From: Przewalskia tangutica | Taxonomy: Eukaryota; Streptophyta; Magnoliopsida; Solanales; Solanaceae | NCBI GenBank assembly: GCA_029844215.1 | Contig: CM056740.1 | Span: forward strand, 29,927,873-29,991,872 | Direction: 5' to 3' | Length of the DNA: 64,000 nucleotides | Shown: positions 31,970 through 43,454 of the stretch, one piece after another | Layout: each line of letters opens with the position of its first letter | Numbering within the stretch: position 1 is the first letter of the stretch | Made by a program: the position numbers and the translations under genes | The notes under the pieces: generated by a model | Databases searched by the model: none | What the model was told of the DNA's origin: nothing | What the model saw: the letters and a program-made list of their open reading frames with translations, nothing else

Positions 31970-32286
31970 CTTCCGGTATTTGGAGGACTCAATCTTGTCC
32001 TCAAATGGTCTGCATGCTCCTGCTCTGAGCTAGAATAAACCAGGATGTCATCAATGAATACTATAACAAACGTATCCAGAAATGGCTTGAACACCCGGTT
32101 CATTAAATCCATAAACACCGTTGGAGCATTAGTCAACCCAAAAGATATCACCCTGAACTCATAATGCCCGTACTGGGTCCTGAATACAGTCTTCGGGATA
32201 TCTGCCTCTCTAACCCGCACCTGATGATAACCGGATCGCATGTCTATCTTGGAGAAACACCTAGCACCCTGCAACTGGTCAAACAA
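31858..32286 (-). pseudogene. pol: Reverse transcriptase palm of A
   Basis: A 142-codon frame. FSKIDMRSGYHQV carries the first catalytic Asp (residue 15), SFGLTNAPTVFMDLMN follows, and the active-site motif is VFIDDILVYS (FIDD at 77-80, the common YxDD variant of Ty3/gypsy). After about residue 92 the frame leaves the RT reading because of a frameshift. RT copies element RNA to DNA in cytoplasmic particles. The catalytic residues are intact; the frame is not. Confidence 0.9.
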
Positions 32287-32480
32287 ATCATCAATCTTGG
32301 GAGGGGATACCTATTCTTGATGGTTACCTTGTTCAGCTGCCTATAGTCAATACACATCCGCAGTGACCCATCCTTATTCTTCACAAACAACACTGGTGCT
32401 CCCCAAGGTGACGTACTAGGATTAATAAAGCCTTTTTCCAGCAAGTCTCCCAGCTGGTCCTTCAACTCAGCAGGTTCCAT
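32244..32480 (-). pseudogene. pol: Reverse transcriptase fingers of A
   Basis: A 78-codon frame with ELKDQLGDLLEKGFI, SPWGAPVLFVKNKDGSLRM and CIDYRQLNKVTIKNRYPLPR, the N-terminal RT fingers of Ty3/gypsy elements. A frameshift at about 32290 separates it from the palm frame. The RT sequence upstream (32480-32610) is present but broken by stops. Confidence 0.9.
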
Positions 32481-32612
32481 TCTATACGGAGGAATGGATA
32501 TCGGCTAGGTCTCTAGCAGAATATCAATACAGAACTCTATCTCCCTCTCTGGAGGAATACCTGGGAGATCATCAAGGAATACATTCGGGAATTCACTAAC
32601 AACCGGGACGGA

Positions 32613-33539
32613 CTAAAGAGCTGGTACCTCAGCCTCCGTATCGAACACCCGAATCAGATGATAGATATACCCCTTTCGGACTATCTTCCTGGCGTTGAGG
32701 TAGGAAATAAACCTACCCCTCGGCGATGCAGTATTCCCTTTCCACTCAATAACTGGCTCATCGGGAAACTGGAATCGGACCAATCTCTCTCTACAGTCAA
32801 CATTGGCATAACAGGAAGCCAACCAGTCCATACCCATAATGACATCAAACTCCGTCATATCCAACTCTATCAAGTCTGCTAGGGTCTGACGACTATATAT
32901 AATCACAGGACAATTCTTATATATCCGCTCAGCTACCACCGAATCACCTACCGGTGTAGCTACCTCGAAAGGTTCTATCGACTTGGGTTCTATTCCCATT
33001 CTACCAGCAATAAGAGAAGATATATAGGACAAAGTAGAACCCGGATATATCAAAATATATACATCATAGAGAGATATCAATAATATACCTGTGACGACAT
33101 CCGATGAAGTCTCCTGATCGTGCCGACTGGCCAAGGCATAAATGTGGTTCGAAGGACCGCCAGAACTAGAACCTCTGCCGCGACCTCTACCGCGACCTGC
33201 TGGCCCGTGAACACCCTGCCTTGCAGGGCGCATAGCTATAGAAGATGTCGACCCGACAACTGACCCTGTAGGCTGAGCCATACTACCCGTGCCACCTCTG
33301 TACGGACAATCCCTCACCAAATGGCCCTGACGGCCGCAGGAATAACAGGCTCCCGGAGCAACACGACACTCCCTAAAATGGGACCTACCGCATCTAACAC
33401 ACCGAGGCAAAGGTGGCCTCGACCGAGTCGGACCCCTGTTCCCCTGGGAACCCGATGCCCTGGAGCCCCGGCGGCTTCGAATACCACGATACCAAACCTC
33501 GCGTAAGGCGTGGAGGAGCACTATCTTTGCCGAGATCAT
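32613..33539 (-). pseudogene. gag: gag nucleocapsid plus protease of A
   Basis: A 308-codon frame joining nucleocapsid and protease without a stop. Residues 47-58 hold a short cluster (C47-C50-H54-C58), followed by the canonical knuckle C65-C68-H73-C78: one pair only, unlike the two pairs in G. An RG-rich linker (around 110-125) leads to the retropepsin-like aspartic protease, where the active-site triad region reads ILIYPGSTLSYISS: Tyr165 stands where Asp is expected, which should abolish cleavage. IMGMDWL (around 243-249) is the conserved second protease motif. The real gag start lies upstream, across insertion B. Confidence 0.9.
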
Positions 33540-33871
33540 ATCTGCTCTTCGCCGAGGCCGCCTCGAAACTCACCCGAAAACTCGGCCATCTTGGCCCTCT
33601 TAGTATGATCTCCATCACGACCTCTATCTAGCCATCGCCCTCTATATCGCTCCTCGACTCCCTGTGCATACTCTTGGATACGAGGAATATCCATTCCCGG
33701 CTGAAGAGCTACCGCCATGCACCCATCAATCAGTTAATGATCTAGCCCCATCACGTAGCAGTCCACCCTGTCTGCCATGTCCGCTACTATAGTCTCTGAT
33801 CGTCCTCCTACTCTGCCTCAAAGTCAAGAACATGTCAACCCTGGCTCTTTTTATCTCTAGAGTCAAGAAGT
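33536..33871 (-). pseudogene. gag: gag capsid C-terminal part of A
   Basis: The 60-codon frame 33718-33536 (VALQPGMDIPRIQEYAQGVEERYRGRW...) is the capsid end and linker. The region 33720-33871 continues toward the N-terminus with stops. At 33871 it meets the left target-site copy of B; the capsid resumes at 43077. Confidence 0.75.
33867..33871. repeat. Target-site duplication of B, left copy
   Basis: GAAGT, identical to 43072-43076. Confidence 0.95.
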
Positions 33872-34596
33872 TGTCACGCCCCGAACCCCGGGCCCGTGAC
33901 TGGTGCCCTACCTGGGAACCCTTCTACCTTAACAACTAAGTAAACCGCGGAAATTAAATAGCACCCCTTTTTTTTTTAAAACCAATCGTACGTGCAAGGG
34001 CAAAGCCGACAAGGCTGCCATATAATATACATAACAAAAGACACTACACCGTACATGAGTCCAATCCCTAATATGAATACGCACCTAAGAGTTATCTTGA
34101 ACTATGACGGACAAGGCGTGGTGCCCATCTTGTACAAAAGCACATCGAAAGAACTTATACCAAAAAGATAAACTCCGAACGAAGGAGCTATCCAAAACTC
34201 GAAAGCGGTCCTACACTGCCGATCACCAAACAAAGATACCTAAACTGCGGCATGAACGCGGCCGAAGGAGGTCGATCGAAGAATGTACCAAGTATGTGAA
34301 ACGATGAAATCTTGTAATGAAATCATAACGATCTAAACAAAGCGAGAGGCGTGTATGATAGCCAACCTACGATACAACACATAAGCGATCATAACAAGTC
34401 GTGGGCGCGTACGCCTCAAGTCATTTCTAAAATATAACCATGGGTCTCACGCCCATAATATCAATCATGCGTGGAATCCTTCCTCACCGCTTGGCGATCC
34501 ATGATATAATATAACACCAATAGGCATACATGAACACCAAGTCCCACCTGTGTCCTAAAAACTGTACGGGCCAAGTAGGAAAACGAGCAGGTGGTA

Positions 34597-34830
34597 TAAC
34601 GTGTTGGGGTTTACCCCTTATTTATACTCTTACCCTGGAGAAGGTGGTAAAGCACGGGGTATAATGTCTTGGGGGTTTACCCCTTATTTATACTCTTACC
34701 ATGGAGAAGGTGGTAAAGCAGGGGGTATAATGTCTTGGGGGTTTACCCCTCATTTATACTCTTACCCTGGAGAAGGTGGTATAGCGACTTGGGGGTTTAC
34801 CCCTCACTTATACTCTTACCTTATCTCAAC
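34597..34830. repeat. About 64-bp tandem repeat, 4 units (B 3' LTR)
   Basis: Units repeat GGGGTTTACCCCT...ATTTATACTCTTACC and a TGGAGAAGGTGGTA(A/T)AGC string. The counterpart in the 5' LTR is 40196-40430. The inverted GGGGTTTACCCC in each unit can form a small hairpin. The overlapping frame 34601-34888 is an artefact. Confidence 0.85.
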
Positions 34831-35043
34831 CGGCCGTCAAACAAAACATAAGCACTACCATGTCTTTTATAAAAATCCGGGAATTTAACCCAAGTACTAC
34901 AAATAACGGAAGCATACCCGTGGAATCCCACATCACTGTCGACGCGTCAAGTAACTTACAACAAGACAGTGACCAACCGGTAGAGTCGCGGCAACGTAAT
35001 AAAACATAATACTTGCACTCAAAGGCTATCACCAGCACACATA

Positions 35044-35275
35044 GGCTAATTCTCAATTAACCAAGCCAAAGTACTTATCAAGGCACACATAGAATAATTC
35101 TCAATTAAACAAGCCAAAGTACTTATCAAGGCACACATAGAATAATTCTCAATTAAACAAGCCAAAGTACTTATCAAGGCACACATAGAATAATTCTCAA
35201 TTAAACAAGCCAAAGTACTTATCAAGGCACACATAGAATAATTCTCAATTAAACAAGCCAAAGTACTTAGACGTA
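35044..35275. repeat. 48-bp tandem array, about 5 units (B 3' LTR)
   Basis: The unit contains AAGCCAAAGTACTTATCAAG and GCACACATAGAATAATTCTC. The 5' LTR (40640-40820) has one unit less, showing gain or loss after insertion. Confidence 0.9.
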
Positions 35276-37208
35276 CATTCTTTTCAAAAAGACTCCTTTT
35301 TATGTAAAACCCCAAGATACTAACACCCGTAGTATCAAGGTGTGTCTATTTTTCAAAGTAAGTTACTACACTTTTAGAAACTCATTTCAAAGCTTGAAAT
35401 CAAGTAACTTCAAATTTTCACAATCTAGGCAACTCATGCCCATTAATCAAAATAGACAACTTTCTTAACCTTCCATAAAACCGTTATAACCAACTTCCCA
35501 TAAAGCCGTTATAACCCTTTATGGTTTTAGACATATCCATTCCTTTTATAACCAAGAGACTTATACTTTTAAAACCAAGTACCGCATACTTACAAATCAA
35601 GTTCTTAACTTTCAAAATACTTCAAGTCTCTTAATATTTAGAAAACAAGTTTCTTCTCTTAAATCATGTCATTTCTCCTCTTTTAAAACAATTAAGTAAA
35701 TCACTCCTTTTGACTCCCCTAAAGTCATTATAACAACCTTAGGTTTTTGAACTAAGGCACTAGCCAAAAGATTTGGAAACCACTTCCTTTTCAAGACTCT
35801 ATGTACTTTAAGTAAAATACTTTCACTTTTAAGAATCCAAACTTCACCAAGGAAATGGATTATACAACTTACAATTTAAACATCAAAGTACAATCAAGGA
35901 AGTACATAGAACGAATTCTATTTTAGGCAATCCAATACAACCAAGGAATGGATCATTTAAGGAGTAGAAAATACTTTCTTTATCTTAAGGAATCATGCTA
36001 GAAGAGGAGATAGTTCACATACCTTTTCGGCTAAATCCACAAGCTGCCGAATCGCCATAGAAGTGTCAACCTATAATGGTCACAACAAGACTATCAACTT
36101 CTAGTCTCTAACGTAAAATAATACTAAGTATACGGTCTCTAATTCTACGGAAAATCGGGCAGCACTTCCTTTGTTTCTACTCACTTTGCCACCTTTTTCA
36201 AGGCCGAATACAATAACCAACACGCCACATTTAAGGCTCAAAACAACAACCAAACAAAGGGGATTACACGCCTTACAATACGTGTAAAATTCCGCCCCAC
36301 AATTCATACGAAGTAGTTTAATGCTCACTAGCCAAACTCGGCCAACTTACATAACCAACAATTCAAAGTCTTTTCCAATCCTTTTCCAATTCCAAGTTCT
36401 AAGGTCTAACATGTTATTGTCACAAACAACTTCAACAACTACAATTTCCTTCTTTCTACAACATGCGACGACTTAAACTAATAATCGACTTTGAATTGTA
36501 ATCTTAAGGCTAACATGCTAGTTTTCGGATTAGGGTTCCAATAGCCAAAATACTTATCAAACTTCATACTATGTAACTCATGCTTGCTAATATCCATAGC
36601 TACAACAATAAGTAAGTCTTAACTACTAAAACGACAAAATTTATACCTTTATAAGCCCTTAAAGTTTCCAAGATTCAAAGTCGCGCCTTAGAAATTCTTA
36701 GCTCCTTTCCTTAAGTTCCAATCCGCTCCAAGCACTCCTTAGAAGCCTATGAAGAACCCATCTTCAAGTTCCAACTTCAAAGTTGAAGAACTCCTCAAGT
36801 TTCCGCCTTGCGACTAATACGAAAACGTTGTTTTTCCGAAATCTTTCTATTGAGATATCCTTACAATACCCTTAGGGACATTGGGTTAAAGTCTTGTGAA
36901 CAATGGATCAAAACTTCAAAATTTTTGTGTGGACTAATGCTCAAAGTCGAGAGCTATGTATGAAGAACAAGAGTGTGTGATTTTTCTAAGTGTTGGAAAC
37001 TTAGTCTTGCACTAGTAGTATGCTTATATAACACATTGGAGGGCTTGTATTAATACACTTGTTGTCTAGGATGAAGGACAATTAATGACAAGCCAAGTGG
37101 ACAAGTTGACTTGGTCAACAATCTCAAGCTAGCAAGACTTATCTTCCTTGTTGGTAAATGACCATTTTACCCTTATAATTTTCGTCCAAGACCATATGTG
37201 GGGGGTGC

Positions 37209-37214
37209 CACGTG
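37209..37214. promoter_or_regulatory. G-box in U3 (B 3' LTR)
   Basis: CACGTG within GTGCCACGTGTCGCCC; the 5' LTR copy is at 42768-42773. Confidence 0.5.
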
Positions 37215-37512
37215 TCGCCCTCTCATTCGTCCATAAAATTCCGTAACCCTCGTGGGCCCCACAAAAATGTAAAATTCCTCGGGTGGGCCCCACATGACCA
37301 AATCCGTAAAAATAAATTTCCATAATGTTAAGAGTTTTATACTCTTCAAATAATGCACTTTGAGAATCCAATTATCATCAACGAACATTTTTCCTTTCCG
37401 ACGTTCGGAAGATTTTCCGTCGGAAAAACAATTCTTCCTTTCGTACCAATTCCAAGTCTTGATTCCTTACGTACATTCTCTTATACATGCCCTGGACTTA
37501 CGGGGTGTAACA

Positions 37513-37548
37513 TTCTTCCCCCCTTAGAAACATTCGTCCCCGAATGTT
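37513..37548 (-). promoter_or_regulatory. Polypurine tract and stem-loop (B)
   Basis: TTCTTCCCCCCTTAG is the complement of the purine tract. AACATTCG (37529-37536) and CGAATGTT (37541-37548) form a perfect 8-bp stem with a 4-nt loop. Confidence 0.85.
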
Positions 37549-38410
37549 CCTAGTCGGTTGTCAAGCTATACAAACTCCGGCACAATCTCTATACTATGCC
37601 TATCAATCAAAACTGCACAAGACCAATGATGCCACACATGGCCACCACATAACATACGTAAACATAACAATGGACCTTCCGTCCGTGGTCCCTTCTCACA
37701 AAACTCGAAGGTTACAGTCTCTAAAACACGGGATCCTTAGAGGTTCCTTTCTTTCCTTACTTGTCATACTTTCTCGTACTTCCAACTTATTTAGTAAACG
37801 TACAACATCTCAAATATTGTTTCTTTTCCCCAATTCTTGGAGTTACTAACCAAACTTGGCCATATTGTTACTTACATTCCCGTTAAGGCTCTTATCGGTC
37901 CTTATGACCTAGTTCCGGTGGAACGCATCCACGAACTCGTACAACGATCAACTAGACTTGGGTCTGGCATCCTCGGGACCCTACCACATAACGGGACCAT
38001 TTCTAACTGACATCACCTCATTCCATACTACCGGTTGACCCGAAATGAGTCTATAACCCGACCCATCGTCACACTTAACTTCTCATTCTTAGTCTGGAAT
38101 AAATCTCTCTCTTATCTCAAGGTACTTCTTACCCTATCCCATATTCACTTAGAGGTTTGTCACATAAGCCAAAGTATTCCTACTGTACAATCTTCCCTAT
38201 TGGTCTTACACTGTCATGGGGCAATTTCTACGAGTGAACTCTACACAACTCTAGTCTCAGTTCACTTACCATTCTTGTCAACATTCTTAACTTTTCACTT
38301 TACTAATCAAAGTATTCCTACCTCTAGGGTACTATCACTTACAACTGCTAGCAACAAAGGGAGGACATATATGCTAGGGCGAAATCTGAATCTATCAATG
38401 CACGTATGAT
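37549..38410 (-). other. Non-coding 3' internal region of B
   Basis: No protease, RT or integrase frame is seen. 37900-38060 matches the shared non-coding block of D and E (CGCATCCACGAACTCGTAC and ACGGGACCATTTCTAACTG parallel 50770-50860). A GCCACACATGGCCA motif near 37631 is shared with A (21143) and D (49722) at a similar distance from the polypurine tract. Confidence 0.6.
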
Positions 38411-38923
38411 TCAAAAGAATCGAAATATACCTGTAACCCCATGTGATGTCGCCTCCTGATCCTGCCTAGTAGTCACGTCAGCTATGCGGTTCGAAGGACC
38501 GCCAGAACTATAAACACCACCCTGACCTCTACCACGGTTGGCTGACATCTGAACACCCTGCCCTGGGGGACATACAGCTGTGGATGAAAGGGAATCAACC
38601 ATCGGCCTCATAGGCTGAGCCACCTCACTGGTGCCCCTTCTAAAAGGACATACCCTCAGTATATGGCCCGGACGACCACAATAAAAACAAACACCTGTGC
38701 CATAACGGCATTTCCCCGAATTACGCTTACAACATCGGAAACACTGAGGAATAGGTGGCCTCGACCGAGAAAGTCCTCTGCTCCTCTGAGAACTTCGACC
38801 CCTGGAGCTTGGACCGACTCCTAAATACCTTGTGGGGTCCAAACTCCCACCTGTGAGATGCGGGGGTATGTACTGGGTAGGCTGGGACGAATATCTCACT
38901 CGTTGTTGAGGTTGCTCGTCCAA
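38411..38923 (-). pseudogene. gag: gag nucleocapsid of B
   Basis: A 170-codon frame. After a Gln- and Ser-rich linker there is a degenerate Cys cluster (C61-C64-C65 ... C72), then a canonical knuckle C79-C82-H87-C92, then an RG-rich tail toward a lost protease (the frame ends at ATSHGVTGIFRFF). The start Met is internal. A single knuckle pair places this Gag with A and not with G. It is separated from the gag start (39277) by a deletion. Confidence 0.8.
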
Positions 38924-39025
38924 AAACTCACCGGGATAACCAACCGGCCTAGCCCTCTTACGCTGATCTCTGCGTTGGCCCTATACCCTCTGTACATCTG
39001 CCTGTACTGGCCGAATAACCTCCTG

Positions 39026-39277
39026 CTAAAGAAACTGTAGCACTGCTATCTTAGTCAATAACATAATGGCTTCCTTCATGACCCTAAAGTCTTCCCCTAA
39101 CTGAGAAACTGGAGGCTCTGGTGCTGGGGCCTCAAAACCTGGCGCAGAAGAACTCGCCGACTGCGACACAATATCCGGTATACCCTGGGCACGAGCCCTA
39201 TCAACTCTCTGAGTCTGACTAGTAGCTCCTGCTACTCCTTTGCCCTTCTGGTCGGCTGTTGCCCTCCTTGGAGGCAT
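39026..39277 (-). pseudogene. gag: gag N-terminus of B
   Basis: An 83-codon frame starting MPPRRATADQKGKG at the conserved gag start position, 190 bp after the primer site. It covers the disordered, Pro/Ala-rich N-terminus and ends at a stop. The capsid domain that should follow is missing up to the KRARP linker near 38940. Start assignment is good because the same context begins gag in C, D, E and F. Confidence 0.8.
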
Positions 39278-39388
39278 AACTGTAACACAAAATTACATCA
39301 GAGAGGAATTATCTTACTAACACAGCTCTATGGCACGATCTTAGAGTGAGAAGAATAGAAACCAACTCCTAAATGTCCTGTAGCCTCC

Positions 39389-39424
39389 TGTTTATGGGTG
39401 TGGCGCGCAACACACCGATAATCA
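39389..39424 (-). promoter_or_regulatory. Leader stem-loop with GCGCGC loop (B)
   Basis: On the minus strand the 14-nt arms pair at 12 positions and enclose TTGCGCGC. The 6-nt core GCGCGC is self-complementary, differing at two mirrored positions from the GTGCAC of C, E and F. Confidence 0.65.
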
Positions 39425-39467
39425 AGACTCTACTAGACACGATCTGTAAACATTCTGAGGACTGACT

Positions 39468-39479
39468 ACTCTGATACCA
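39468..39479 (-). other. Primer binding site of B
   Basis: ACTCTGATACCA, complement of TGGTATCAGAGT: the Met tRNA site with one changed end base. Confidence 0.9.
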
Positions 39480-39482
39480 CTC

Positions 39483-42400
39483 TGTCACGCCCCGAACCCC
39501 GGGCGTGCGGTGCCTACCGGGCACCCTTCTACCTTAACAACTAAGTAAACTGCGGAAATTAAATAGCACCCTTTTTTTTTTAAAACCAATCGTACGTGCA
39601 AGGGCAAAGCCGACAAGGCTGCCATATAATATACATAACAAAATACACTACACCGTACATGAGTCCAATCCCACATATGAATACAAACCTCTAAGAGTTA
39701 TACTGAACTATGATGGGACAAGGCCCCGCCGTACCCATGCGTAAAAAGCCATGCATGAAAGAACTTATACCAAAAGATAAACTCCGACGGAAGGAGCTAT
39801 CCAAAACTACGGCGGTCCTAAACTGCCGATCACCAAACAACATACCTAAACTGCGGCGTGAGCGGCCGAGGAGGTCGATCTGAAGAATGTACCAAGTATG
39901 TGAAGCGATGAAATCTTGTAATGAAATCATAACGATCTAAACAAAGCAGAGACATGTATGATAGCCAACCTACGATACAACACATGCGATCATAACAAGT
40001 CGTGGACGCATGCCCTCAAGTCATTTCTAAAATATAACCATGGGTCTCACGCCCATAATATCAATCAGGCCCGTGGAATCCTTCCTCACTGCCGACAGTC
40101 CATGATATAATATAACACCAATAGGGATACATGAACACCAAGTCCCACCTGTGTCCTAAAAGCATGCGGGCGAGTAGGAAAGCGGCGGTGGTATAACGTC
40201 TTGGGGTTTACCCCTCATTTATACTCTTACCCTGGAGAAGGTGGTAAAGCACGGGGTATAATGTCTTGGGGTTTACCCCTCATTTATACTCTTACCCTGG
40301 AGAAGGTGGTAAAGCAGGGGGTATAATGTCTTGGGGGCTTACCCCTCATTTATACTCTTACCCTGGAGAAGGTGGTATAGCGTCTTGGGGGTTTACCCCT
40401 CACTTATACTCTTACCCTATCTCAACCGGCCGTCAAACAAAACATAAGCACTACCATGTCTTTTATAAAAATCCGGGAATTTAACCCAAGTACTACAAAT
40501 AACGGAAGCATACCCGTGGAATCCCACATCACTGTCGGTACGTCCAAGTAACTTACAACAAGACAGTCGGCCCTCCAACCGAGAGTCGCGGCAACGTAAT
40601 AAAACATAATACTTGCACTCAAAGGCTATCACCGGCACACATAGGCTAGTTCTCAATTAATCAAGCCAAAGTACTTATCAAGGCACACATAGAATAATTC
40701 TCAATTAAACAAGCCAAAGTACTTATCAAGGCACACATAGAATAATTCTCAATTAAACAAGCCAAAGTACTTATCAAGGCACACATAGAATAATTCTCAA
40801 TTAAACAAGCCAAAGTACTTCGTACGTACATTCTTTTCAAAAAGACTCCTTTTTATGTAAAACCCCAAGATACTAACACCCGTAGTATCAAGGTGTGTCT
40901 ATTTTTCAAAGTAAGTTACTACACTTTTAGAAACTCATTTCAAAGCTTGAAATCAAGTAACTTCAAATTTTCACAATCTAGGCAACTCATGCCCATTAAT
41001 CAAAATAGACAACTTTCTTAACCTTCCATAAAACCGTTATAACCAACTTCCCATAAAGCCGTTATAACCCTTTATGGTTTTAGACATATCCATTCCTTTT
41101 ATAACCAAGAGACTTATACTTTTAAAACCAAGTACCACATACTTACAAATCAAGTTCTTAACTTTCAAAATACTTCAAGTCTCTTAATATTTAGAAAACA
41201 AGTTTCTTCTCTTAAATCATGTCATTTCTCCTCTTTTAAAACAATTAAGTAAATCACTCCTTTTGACTCCCCTAAAGTCATTATAACAACCTTAGGTTTT
41301 TGAACTAAGGCACTAGCCAAAAGATTTGGAAACCACTTCCTTTTCAAGACTCTATGTACTTTAAGTAAAATACTTTCACTTTTAAGAATCCAAACTTCAC
41401 CAAGGAAATGGATTATACAACTTACAATTTAAACATCAAAGTACAATCAAGGAAGTGCATAGAACGAATTCTATTTTAGGCAATCTAATACAACCAAGGA
41501 ATGGATCATTTAAGGAGTAGGAAATACTTTCTTTATCTTAAGGAATCATGCTAGAAGAGAAGATAGTTCACATACCTTTTCGGCTAAATCCACAAGCTAA
41601 GCCGAATACGCCATACGTAGAAGTGTCAACCTATAATGGTCACAACAAGACTATCAACTTCTAGTCTCTAACGTAAAATAATACTAAGTATACGGTCTTT
41701 AATTCTACGGAAAATCGGGCAGCACTTCATTTGTTTCTACTCACTTTGCCACCTTTTTCAAGGCCGAATACAATAACCAACACGCCACATTTAAGGCTCA
41801 AAACAACAACCAAACAAAGGGGATTACACGCCTTACAATACGTGTAAAATTCCGCCCCACAATTCATACGAAGTAGTTTAATGCTCACTAGCCAAACTCG
41901 GCCAACTTACATAACCAACAATTCAAAGTCTTTTCCAATCCTTTTCCAATTCCAAGTTCTAAGGTCTAACATGTTATTGTCACAAACAACTTCAACAACT
42001 ACAATTTCCTTCTTTCTACAACATGCGACGAATTAAACTAATAATCGACTTTGAATTGTAATCTTAAGGCTAACATGCTAGTTTTCGGATTAGGGTTCCA
42101 ATAGCCAAAATACTTATCAAACTTCATACTATATAACTCATGCTTGCTAATATCCATAGCTACAACAATAAGTAAGTCTTAACTACTAAAACGACAAAAT
42201 TTATACCTTTATAAGCCCTTAAAGTTTCCAAGATTCAAAGTCGCACCTTAGCAATTCTTAGCTCCTTTCCTTAAGTTCCAATCCGCTCCAAGCACTCCTT
42301 AGAAGCCTATGAAGAACCCATCTTCAAGTTCCAACTTCAAAGTTGAAGAACTCCTCAAGTTTCCGCCTTGCGACTAATACGAAAACGTTGTTTTTCCGAA

Positions 42401-43071
42401 ATCTTTCTATTGAGATATCCTTACAATATCCTTAGAGACATTGGGTTAAAGTCTTGTGAACAATGGATCAAAACTTCAAAATTTTTGTGTGGACTAATGC
42501 TCAAAGCCGAGAGCTATGTATGAAGAACAAAAGTGTGTGATTTTTCTAAGTGTTGGAAACTTAGTCTTGCACTAGTAGTATGCTTATATAACACATTGGA
42601 GGGTTTGGATTAATACACTTGTTGTCTAGGATGAAGGACAATTAATGACAAGCCAAGTGGACAAGTTGACTTGGTCAACAATCTCAAGCTAGCAAGACTT
42701 ATCTTCCTTGTTGGTAAATGACCATTTTACCCTTATAATTTTCGTCCAAGACCATATGTGGGGGTGCCACGTGTCTCCCTCTCATTCGTCCATAAAATTT
42801 CGTAACCCTCGTGGGCCCCACAAAAATGTAAAATTCCTCGGGTGGGCCCCACATGACCAAATCCGTAAAAATAAATTTCCATAATGTTAAGAGTTCCATA
42901 CTCTTCAAATAATGCACTTTGAGAATCCAATTCTCATCAACGAACATTTTTCCTTTCCGACGTTCGGAAGATTTTCCGTCGGAAAAACAATTCTTCCTTT
43001 CGTACCAATTCCAAGTCTTGATTCCTTACGTACATTCTCTTATACATGCCCTGGACTTACGGGGTGTAACA
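39483..43071 (-). mobile_element. 5' LTR of B (3589 bp)
   Basis: TGTCACGCCCCGAACCCCGG to CTTACGGGGTGTAACA. It is almost identical to 33872-37512 beyond about 900 bp from the U5 end. Within the first 900 bp the two copies differ at many CTG/CAG-type sites, in both directions. Arrays at 40196-40430 and 40640-40820; TATA candidate 42584-42591; G-box 42768-42773. Confidence 0.95.
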
Positions 43072-43076
43072 GAAGT
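43072..43076. repeat. Target-site duplication of B, right copy
   Basis: GAAGT, matching 33867-33871. Confidence 0.95.
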
Positions 43077-43438
43077 GGTCAAGAAAGACCTCCATGAACT
43101 CATCCCAAACAGCTGGAGGAGCACCCTCGCCCCTAGACAGCTCCCATGACTCAAACTAGTTAACTGCTACATCGCACAACCGGTAAGAAGCCAATACGAC
43201 CGACTCGGTCTACGAAGCATTAATCACCCTCATCGTTCGCTGAATCTGGCGGATGAACTCCTGAGGATCATCCTCAGGCCTCGACCCATAAAACTTCGGC
43301 GAACTATAGCTCAGGAAGTCCCGGACTCTCAAACTATCTGCTCAGGGATTAGCTACCGGCTCCTGCCTGTGAGTCTGTCCTGCTACTATCTAGCCAGTAG
43401 CTGGATTGTATCCTTGAAGTCTCTATCATCTGCCCCTG
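43072..43438 (-). pseudogene. gag: gag capsid N-terminal part of A
   Basis: Minus-strand reading gives EFIRQIQRTMRVI and APPAVWDEFMEVFLDHF, the Retrotrans_gag capsid region, with several in-frame stops. It reaches to within a base of the primer site, so the leader and the gag start present in the other copies are deleted here. It continues at 33866 across insertion B. Confidence 0.75.
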
Positions 43439-43450
43439 GCTTTGATACCA
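43439..43450 (-). other. Primer binding site of A
   Basis: GCTTTGATACCA, complement of TGGTATCAAAGC, a common variant of the Met tRNA site; four bases from the LTR. Confidence 0.85.
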
Positions 43451-43454
43451 CTTT

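Larger units (their letters stand above)
33872..37512 (-). mobile_element. 3' LTR of B (3641 bp)
   Basis: TGTCACGCCCCGAACCCCGG to CTTACGGGGTGTAACA on the plus strand. It holds two tandem arrays (34597-34830, 35044-35275), the GGGCAGCACTTCC motif near 36157, a G-box (37209-37214) and an AT-rich TATA candidate TTATATAA (37024-37031). Confidence 0.95.
33872..43071 (-). mobile_element. Element B: complete non-autonomous Ty3/gypsy element (9200 bp)
   Basis: 3' LTR 33872-37512, polypurine tract 37513-37525, internal region of only about 2 kb, primer site 39468-39479, 5' LTR 39483-43071, flanked by GAAGT on both sides. LTRs make up nearly 80% of the length. The LTRs are almost identical except near their U5 ends, so it is young. 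No pol gene remains. Confidence 0.95.
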
